Positions 58,702 through 64,000 of a DNA stretch of 64,000 nucleotides are shown piece by piece. Each line of letters opens with the position of its first letter. Positions within the stretch are counted from its first letter, which is position 1. Below the pieces are notes generated by a model that did no database searches, was not told where the DNA came from, and saw only the letters and a list, made by a program, of their open reading frames with translations. This DNA is from UBA4742 sp963773335 (GTDB lineage: Bacteria; Actinomycetota; Acidimicrobiia; Acidimicrobiales; Acidimicrobilacustridaceae): assembly GCA_963773335.1 (NCBI GenBank), contig CAVZAT010000002.1, forward strand, positions 62,001-126,000. Direction: 5' to 3'. The translations under genes and the position numbers were made by a program.

Positions 58702-60117
58702 TCAGGCGCCGGTCCGTTGGACCGGGGGCACGAGGTAGGAGCCGTCCAGCACCCCGGGGCCGGGCAGATAGATCCGCAGCCACAACGTGAAGGCGCCCGC
58801 TGGCGTCGGGATCCAGTTGGCCTCATGGCCGACGGGGGCTGTGGCCTGGAGGTACACGTCCAACGACCCATCCGCGTTGGTGACCAGGCCTGCGGTCCGA
58901 TTGCCGACGGCGTATCGGTTCTGCGGGTTGGCCACCAGGAAGTGGTCGGGGCCGTAGAGGGTGATCGACCAGAAGGCCTTGGCGGGCGGGAGCGATCCGG
59001 CCGCGAAGTGCAGCCGGTAGTCGTGGGCTCCCGAGAGCGGTCGACCCTGGCCGTCGGCCACCGACTGGATGTACACCGCTTCTTCGGGGACGTTGGCTCC
59101 CCAGCCGGACTGGGCCACCTCCGCTCGGGTCAGGAGGTCGGCGCCGTAGCGACCCACGTGCAACGAGGTCGACCAGCCGTTGGGGTGGTGGGCGGACGAG
59201 GCCACACTGGCCGCCGCCACCCGAGCCGCGCCCTGAGCGACGCCCTGGGCCAGTGCCCGCGCATCGCCACCGGTGGTCGCGGCCGGATGGCGGCCGGGTC
59301 CCACGCCGAGCGGAGCCAGGTGGGCCAGCTCGGCGCGGTCGGCCGCGCCGGTGGGGGGGTTGACGGCCAGGTCGTCGCCCAGCTCGTCGAAGAAGGCGGC
59401 GCCGGCCCGGGCGACCGATTGGGGTGTGCCGACCGGGTTGCCGAGTCCGGCCGGGGCGTGGCCGGCGCCGGACTGGGTGCCCGGCGGGCCGGGGCGCAGC
59501 TGCACCTGGGCCATGACCGCCTGAGCCGCGGGGAGATCCGCCGGGCCCGAGACCAGGAAGCGCCCCAGCAGGATCACCACCGGCGTCGAAGCTCGCACGA
59601 TCGTGTCGCCGGGGGGCGTCGATCCCTGCCAGTCGGGGGCCACGATCAGCCAGGAGCCGGCCCGGCCCCCAGTGGCTCGGGTACCGATGTAGGCGAACGA
59701 CTCGGTGTACATGTCGAGGAACTGGTACGTGTAATAGCGGTCGCCGATGGCGGGCACGGTCAGCACCTCGGGCCCGCGCCGCAGGTCGAGCACCGCCAGG
59801 CTGTAGAGCGTGTCCACGTTGGGCGCCACCACCAGGCGGCTGCTGGCCTCGTTCAGGGTCCGCTGGTTGGTGAGGTGGTCGATGCCGATGAGCTGGGCGA
59901 AGCGTTGCGCGGTGCGCATGGAGATGACCAGCGGCTGGCCCCACACGTAGGCCTGGTCGGCCAACGAGGCCAACGAGGCCGGCGTGACCGGGGTCGTCGC
60001 GCCGGTCGGAGCGGATGCCGATCGGGCCCGCGGGCTCGACGACGAGCAGGCGGCTGCGCCGATCGCCAGCAGCACGATCAGCCCGACGACGAGTCGGCTC
60101 GGGGTTCGAGGGACCAC
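58702..60117 (-). CDS. DUF1254/DUF1214 lipoprotein
   Basis: The 471-residue protein has a lipoprotein signal (LVVGLIVLLAIGAAAC, Cys 24). The body follows DUF1254 (ADQAYVWGQPLVISMRTAQR, NEASSRLVVAPNVDTLYSLA, VLDLRRGPEVLTVPAIGDRY, YTYQFLDMYTESFAYIGTRA) and DUF1214 (VYIQSVADGQGRPLSGAHDY, RLHFAAGSLPPAKAFWSITL, YGPDHFLVANPQNRYAVGNR). These domains are always found together in secreted proteins of unknown function. AGGAGAGG lies before GTG 60117, and CTATAT upstream could be a -10. It is convergent with the SDR gene and divergent from the LLM operon. Confidence 0.85.
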   Translation of the reverse strand: MVPRTPSRLVVGLIVLLAIGAAACSSSSPRARSASAPTGATTPVTPASLASLADQAYVWGQPLVISMRTAQRFAQLIGIDHLTNQRTLNEASSRLVVAPNVDTLYSLAVLDLRRGPEVLTVPAIGDRYYTYQFLDMYTESFAYIGTRATGGRAGSWLIVAPDWQGSTPPGDTIVRASTPVVILLGRFLVSGPADLPAAQAVMAQVQLRPGPPGTQSGAGHAPAGLGNPVGTPQSVARAGAAFFDELGDDLAVNPPTGAADRAELAHLAPLGVGPGRHPAATTGGDARALAQGVAQGAARVAAASVASSAHHPNGWSTSLHVGRYGADLLTRAEVAQSGWGANVPEEAVYIQSVADGQGRPLSGAHDYRLHFAAGSLPPAKAFWSITLYGPDHFLVANPQNRYAVGNRTAGLVTNADGSLDVYLQATAPVGHEANWIPTPAGAFTLWLRIYLPGPGVLDGSYLVPPVQRTGA

Positions 60118-60299
60118 GGCTCCACCTCTCCTGGGCGCATATAGAGACTAGGACGGGGGCCCACGCACCAGCCCGCACCGCCGTCCGCGTGGCAACCTGC
60201 TGGCCGACGGCTCGTCCACCTGCTCGACCGGACGGCCCGCCACGACGGCCCCTCACCCGGTTCGACCTCATCTGCCCAAGACCTCGGAGGCCCCGCGAC

Positions 60300-61217
60300 G
60301 TGAAGCACTGGATCACCTATCCCCTGATCCGACACCCCTACGACCCGGCCTTCGTGACCAAGGAGGCGGTCGTGCGCTTCGCCCAGACCGCCGAGGCGGC
60401 CGGGTTCGACGGCATCGGCTTCACCGACCACCCGGCGCCCTCGCACCGGTGGCTGCAGGCCGGCGGGCACGACGCGCTGGACCCCTTCGCCGCCCTGGCC
60501 TTCATCGCTGCGGTCACCGAGCGCCTGCTACTGATCCCCAACATCGTGGTCCTGCCCTACCGGAACCCGTTCATCGTGGCCAAGGCCATCGCCACCATCG
60601 ACGCGTTGTCCGGCGGGAGGTTCGTGCTGGCCACCGCCACCGGCTACCAGCGGGGCGAGTACCGCGCCCTGGGCGTCGACTTCGAGGAGCGCAACCTCTT
60701 GTTCGACGAGGCCCTCGAGGTGCTGCGTGGCGTGTGGAGCATCGACGAGTTCGCCTACCAGGGCACGCACTTCACGGCCTCGGGCCAGACGGTCAACCCC
60801 AAGCCGACCCGCGTGCCCATCTGGATCGGCGGCAACAGCCAACTGGCCCGAGCTCGGGTGGCCGCGGCCGGTGACGGCTGGAACCCGTTTCCGGCCCCGG
60901 CCGCCCTGGCCCGGACAGCCAAGACCCCGGTGTTGGAGACGATCGACGATCTGGCGGCCATGCTCGATGATCTGTGGCGCCGGGTGGGCGCAGCGGGGCG
61001 CGACCCGGCGTCGGTCGACGTCGCCTTCGGGACACCGGCCGGCGGCAGCCCCGGCTCGGACGATTTCGACGCGGAGGCCCATCTGGCCGCCCTGGACGCA
61101 CTGGCGGCGTTGGGGGTGACCTGGAACGGCGTGGCCATTCCCGGCGACAGCCTGGACCACGCCCTGGAGACCCTGCAGCGCTACGGCGAGCAGGTGATCG
61201 CCGCCGGTGCCAGATGA
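60300..61217 (+). CDS. LLM-class F420/flavin-dependent oxidoreductase (second paralogue)
   Basis: From GTG 60300 the protein has 305 residues: KHWITYPLIRHPYDPAFVTK, EAVVRFAQTAEAAGFDGIGF, TDHPAPSHRWLQAGGHDALD, PFAALAFIAAVTERLLLIPN, IVVLPYRNPFIVAKAIATID, ALSGGRFVLATATGYQRGEY and PVPIWIGGN-like VPIWIGGNSQLARARVAAAG. These are luciferase-like TIM-barrel landmarks. It differs clearly from the paralogue at 24873. It is the first gene of an operon with an APH-like kinase and an acyl-CoA synthetase (ATGA overlap at 61214). Role in acyl/lipid catabolism is inferred. Confidence 0.88.
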   Translation: MKHWITYPLIRHPYDPAFVTKEAVVRFAQTAEAAGFDGIGFTDHPAPSHRWLQAGGHDALDPFAALAFIAAVTERLLLIPNIVVLPYRNPFIVAKAIATIDALSGGRFVLATATGYQRGEYRALGVDFEERNLLFDEALEVLRGVWSIDEFAYQGTHFTASGQTVNPKPTRVPIWIGGNSQLARARVAAAGDGWNPFPAPAALARTAKTPVLETIDDLAAMLDDLWRRVGAAGRDPASVDVAFGTPAGGSPGSDDFDAEAHLAALDALAALGVTWNGVAIPGDSLDHALETLQRYGEQVIAAGAR

Positions 61218-62251
61218 CGTCGACGGTCCGCCGCCCGTCTGAGGAGGTCCTGGCCGGCTTCGGCGCGTGGCTCCGGCACCGTGACCCGACGTCCGCGCCT
61301 GAGGTCGTCGGTCACGAGCGGCCTCCGGGGGGGTTCTCGACCGAGACGCTCCTGGTCGACGTGCGTCGGGGTGCCCAGGTCGAGCGGTTGGTCCTGAAGC
61401 TGCCCCCATCGGGTCGCGCCATCTTCCCGACCTATGACTTCCCGAGTCAGGCCCGCGTCCAGGAGGCGGTGGCCCGGGCGGGGGTGCCCGCACCCGAGCC
61501 GGTGCAGGTCGAGCTCGACCCCCGCTGGTTGGGCACCTCCTTCCTGGTCATGCCGGCCATCGCCGGCCACATCATCGACGAGCTGCCTCTGCAGGACCAC
61601 TGGCTGACCCGGGCCGAGGCGGGGCTGAACGCAAGCGTCCACGGCGCGTACGTCGATCTGGTGGCCGACATCAACCGCATCGACTGGCGGGCGGCGGGGC
61701 TGGCCGACGTCGTGGCTCAGCGTGACAACGCGGCGGAGATCGAGCACTGGCACCGGTACCTGGGGTGGTACGCGGAGGGCGATGAGCCCGTGGCCCTGCT
61801 GGGTGAGGCGCTCGACTGGTGCGCGAGCCACCAGCCGGCGTCGGAGCCGGCCCCGTCTCTGCTGTGGGGCGACGTGCGGCTCGGCAACGTGATCTTCGAC
61901 GAGGCCCGAACGCCGGTGGCCGTGCTCGACTGGGAGATGGCGTCCATCGGAGCGGCCGAGCACGATCTGGCCTGGCTGCTCAGCCTGGAAGACATCCCCA
62001 GGGAGCTCCTGGGGCGCGCCGTCCCCGGATTCTTCGATCACGACGGGGTGGTGGCTCGCTACGAGGCCCGCCTGGGCCGAGGGGTGCAGGACCTCGAGTG
62101 GTACGAGATCTTGGCGTTGGTCCGCAGCGCGGCCATCCTGACCCGCATCGCCCACCTCGACGAGCTCGCCGGTCGACCGGTCATGTTCGCGCCGGCCGAC
62201 CACCCCGTCCTCGGCGTCCTGCGCCGGCGGCTCACGGAGGCCGGCCGATGA
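61214..62251 (+). CDS. Aminoglycoside-phosphotransferase-like (APH) family protein
   Basis: The 345-residue protein has an APH/choline-kinase fold: GGFSTETLLVDVRRGAQVER then LVLKLPPSG (ATP-binding Lys), ARVQEAVARAGVPAPEPVQV, GTSFLVMPAIAGHIIDELPL, PSLLWGDVRLGNVIFDEART (Brenner-type H/W-G-D-x-x-x-x-N; the usual His is Trp in LLWGDVRLGN) and PVAVLDWEMASIGAAEHDLA (DFG-like DWE). Both ends overlap neighbours by 4 bases (61214-61217, 62248-62251). Members next to acyl-CoA enzymes are usually linked to lipid or steroid metabolism rather than antibiotic resistance. Confidence 0.85.
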   Translation: MTSTVRRPSEEVLAGFGAWLRHRDPTSAPEVVGHERPPGGFSTETLLVDVRRGAQVERLVLKLPPSGRAIFPTYDFPSQARVQEAVARAGVPAPEPVQVELDPRWLGTSFLVMPAIAGHIIDELPLQDHWLTRAEAGLNASVHGAYVDLVADINRIDWRAAGLADVVAQRDNAAEIEHWHRYLGWYAEGDEPVALLGEALDWCASHQPASEPAPSLLWGDVRLGNVIFDEARTPVAVLDWEMASIGAAEHDLAWLLSLEDIPRELLGRAVPGFFDHDGVVARYEARLGRGVQDLEWYEILALVRSAAILTRIAHLDELAGRPVMFAPADHPVLGVLRRRLTEAGR

Positions 62252-63939
62252 CGGTGTCGCCCGAGACGGTGGCGGTGTCGCCCGAGACGGTGGCGGCTCT
62301 GGTGCGGGGGCGCTCCGGCGACCCGAACCTGGGTCTGCAGTTCGAGGGTCGGAGCTGGACCTGGGGCGAGGTGGAGTCCGAGATGGAGGTGCGGGCGGGG
62401 TTCCTCGAGGATCTCCTGCCCGCCGAGCCGGGCCATGTGGGTGTCCTGCTCGACAACGTTCCGGAGTACCTGTTCCTGCTCGGGGGGGCTGCGCTGGCCG
62501 GTCGGGTGGTGGTGGGGATCAACCCCACCCGTCGGGGGGAGGAGTTGGCCCGCGACATCCGCCACGCCGACTGCCAGGCCGTGATCACCGACGCCGCGTA
62601 CGTGGACCTGCTCGACGGGCTCGACCTGGGGCCGGCCACCGAACGGGTGATCATCGCCGACGCCCCCGAGCACGCCGCCGCGCTGGACCGGTTCCGGGGC
62701 CCGGACGCGCCCGCCATCCGCGCCGTGCCGAGGCCCGAGGACCTCCTGGTGCTCATCTTCACGTCCGGGTCGACCGGGGCCCCCAAGGCGGTCCGGTTGA
62801 CCCAGGGGCGCGCGGCGCGGGCGGCCAGCGGCCCCATGGGCTTCGGGCCCGAGGACATCCTGTACTGCTCGATGCCGGTCTTCCACGGCAACGCGCTCAT
62901 GTCGATGGTGTTCCCGTCGTTGGCCAGCGGAGCGTCGCTGGTGTTCAAGCGGAAGTTCTCCGCCTCGGGGTTCCTGCCCGACATCCGCCGGTACCACTGC
63001 ACGTTCACCAGCACCATCGGTCGCGCCCTCGCCTACATCCTGGCCACCCCCGAGACCGCCGGGGACCGCGACCACGACCTCAGGTTCATGCTGTCGCCGG
63101 AGGCCTCCACCGCCGACATGAAGGCCTTCCGGCGCCGGTTCGGCCCGCCCGTCTTCGGCGGGTACGGGTCCAGCGAGAACGCCATCGTGATGATGCCCAG
63201 CCCGGGCCAGCCGCCCGAGGCACTGGGCGTGCCCGCGCCGGGTCTGGACGTCGCGGTGATGGATCCGAGCACCGAGCAGGAGTGCCCGCCGGCGCGCTTC
63301 GACGCCGAGGGCCAGCTGCTCAACGCGGATGAGGCCATCGGCGAGCTCGTGGGCCGCAACGCCCTGGATCGATTCGAGGGCTACTACAACAACGAAGCCG
63401 CCACCCTCGAGCGCACCCGCTCCGGTTGGTACTGGTCCGGCGACCTGGCCTACCGCGACGCGGAGGGCGTCTTCTACTTCGCCGGGCGCAACGCCGACTG
63501 GATCCGCGTCGACGGTGAGAACTTCGCGGCCGCACCGGTCGAGCGGGTGGTCCAGCGCTTCGCCGGGGTGGCCGGGGTGGCCGTGTTCGGGGTGCCCGAC
63601 GACCACACCGCCGACGACCAGACGATGGCGGTGATCGAGATGGCCGACGGCGTCGACTTCGACCCGGCGGACTTCGACGCCTTCCTGGACGACCAGCGCG
63701 ACCTGGGCACGAAGTGGTCGCCGCGCTATGTCCGCATCGTCGAGGCTCTGCCGGTCACGGCTACCAACAAGATCGACAAGGCGCCGCTACGGCGCGCTCG
63801 CTGGGTGGTCACCGGTGAGGATCCCGTCTACTGGCGACCCGAGCGCCGCGAGCCGCTTCGCCGGCTGACCGAGGACGATCGAGCCGAGATCGCCCGGCGG
63901 TTCCAGGCCAACGGCCGAGCCGACGTCTTGCACCGATGA
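62248..63939 (+). CDS. Acyl-CoA synthetase (AMP-forming)
   Basis: The 563-residue protein has the adenylating-enzyme order: LLVLIFTSGSTGAPKAVRLT (P-loop A3), SMPVFHGNALMSMVFPSLAS, VFGGYGSSENAIVMMPSPGQ (A5), RSGWYWSGDLAYRDAEGVFY, FAGRNADWIRVDGENFAAAP (A8), ERVVQRFAGVAGVAVFGVPD, and the catalytic Lys near the end in LPVTATNKIDKAPLRRARWV (A10). It activates fatty or aromatic acids to CoA thioesters. Residues 3-16 hold a duplicated VSPETVA. It overlaps the APH-like gene (ATGA) and is the last gene of the LLM operon. Chain-length preference unknown. Confidence 0.9.
   Translation: MTVSPETVAVSPETVAALVRGRSGDPNLGLQFEGRSWTWGEVESEMEVRAGFLEDLLPAEPGHVGVLLDNVPEYLFLLGGAALAGRVVVGINPTRRGEELARDIRHADCQAVITDAAYVDLLDGLDLGPATERVIIADAPEHAAALDRFRGPDAPAIRAVPRPEDLLVLIFTSGSTGAPKAVRLTQGRAARAASGPMGFGPEDILYCSMPVFHGNALMSMVFPSLASGASLVFKRKFSASGFLPDIRRYHCTFTSTIGRALAYILATPETAGDRDHDLRFMLSPEASTADMKAFRRRFGPPVFGGYGSSENAIVMMPSPGQPPEALGVPAPGLDVAVMDPSTEQECPPARFDAEGQLLNADEAIGELVGRNALDRFEGYYNNEAATLERTRSGWYWSGDLAYRDAEGVFYFAGRNADWIRVDGENFAAAPVERVVQRFAGVAGVAVFGVPDDHTADDQTMAVIEMADGVDFDPADFDAFLDDQRDLGTKWSPRYVRIVEALPVTATNKIDKAPLRRARWVVTGEDPVYWRPERREPLRRLTEDDRAEIARRFQANGRADVLHR
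62254..62295 (+). repeat. Perfect 21-bp tandem duplication in the acyl-CoA synthetase 5' end
   Basis: Two identical 21-base units (62254-62274 and 62275-62295) encode VSPETVA twice. Being a multiple of three, it keeps the frame. It is probably a recent slippage event in the N-terminal extension. Confidence 0.85.
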
Positions 63940-63975
63940 CCCCCCTGTCGCTGCGGTGTCGGCGCCGCGGCTGGC

Positions 63976-64000
63976 TCAGAGGCGGTAGAGCCTGATCGCG
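63976..64000 (-). CDS. Possible 3' end of a further minus-strand gene
   Basis: The minus strand reads AIRLYRL and stop (TGA at 63978-63976) from the window edge. It would be convergent with the acyl-CoA synthetase gene. Eight codons are too few to judge. Confidence 0.2.

Noticed and set aside
61214..62251. Aminoglycoside resistance gene
   Set aside because: The APH fold is present, but the operon context is acyl-CoA metabolism and the catalytic-loop His is replaced.
1..64000. tRNA, rRNA or riboswitch genes
   Set aside because: Reading the intergenic regions showed no cloverleaf-like or riboswitch-like conserved cores. A covariance-model search would be needed to be certain.

Overview
The window is about 70% G+C, densely coded on both strands, and rich in 4-base ATGA/GTGA/TTGA start-stop overlaps. 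Its gene content (two LLM-type flavin/F420 oxidoreductases, an SCO6745-type protein, DUF2252, a WhiG/FliA-type sigma factor, an ArsR-SRPBCC pair, an NDMA-type alcohol dehydrogenase) fits an actinomycete. My best guess is an Acidimicrobiia-like lineage, but no rRNA or universal marker is present to prove it. No tRNA, rRNA, CRISPR array, prophage or intact mobile element was seen; one broken ISL3-type transposase is present.

Layout. 1-4120 (minus): surface-glycan cluster with a pyruvyltransferase-glycosyltransferase fusion, a PhyH-type dioxygenase and a Gfo/Idh-type oxidoreductase cut by the window edge. 4.2-8 kb: tiny membrane protein, NAD-binding protein, sigma factor, ISL3 remnant and two hypotheticals. 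8-15 kb: hisN-like phosphatase, alcohol dehydrogenase, membrane protein, DUF2252, an AAA ATPase with a Pro/Ala tail, DoxX-like protein. 15-18 kb: a MauE / thioredoxin-like / unknown / CcdA-MauF-like redox module. 18-27 kb: PMT-like transferase, FKBP, GNAT, nucleoside phosphorylase, a VOC - ATP-grasp - FolC/Mur-ligase operon, DUF1269, LLM oxidoreductase, phosphodiester glycosidase. 27-31.3 kb: Fur-family regulator divergent from a four-gene Zn/Mn ABC importer. 31.4-47 kb: catabolic and secreted functions, comprising two formylglycine-type sulfatases (one badly frame-broken), a GH99-like lipoprotein, a cNMP-binding TrxB-like protein without redox cysteines, carboxylesterase, propeller protein, SDR and a beta-helix lipoprotein. 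47-51 kb: phosphoketolase plus acetate kinase. 51-60 kb: mixed single genes including an autoregulated ArsR-SRPBCC pair. 60.3-64 kb: LLM oxidoreductase - APH-like kinase - acyl-CoA synthetase operon.

Cross-cutting observations. (1) At least nine genes are split by frame changes with conserved protein on both sides; one sulfatase has about ten. This looks more like residual indel errors in the assembly than gene decay, and it changes how many ORFs here should be read. (2) At least nine genes have a -10-like TANNNT (or close) box ending 6-7 nt before the start codon and no Shine-Dalgarno sequence, which points to widespread leaderless transcription. (3) Three striking regulatory DNAs stand out: eight tandem 26-bp units each carrying a 6-bp hairpin with a GTGA loop (40635-40842), a perfect 20-bp-arm palindrome that can encode the same promoter in both directions (46233-46277), and an ArsR operator that exactly fills the -35/-10 spacer (54834-54863).

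Everything here is read from sequence and remembered family knowledge. No database search was run.
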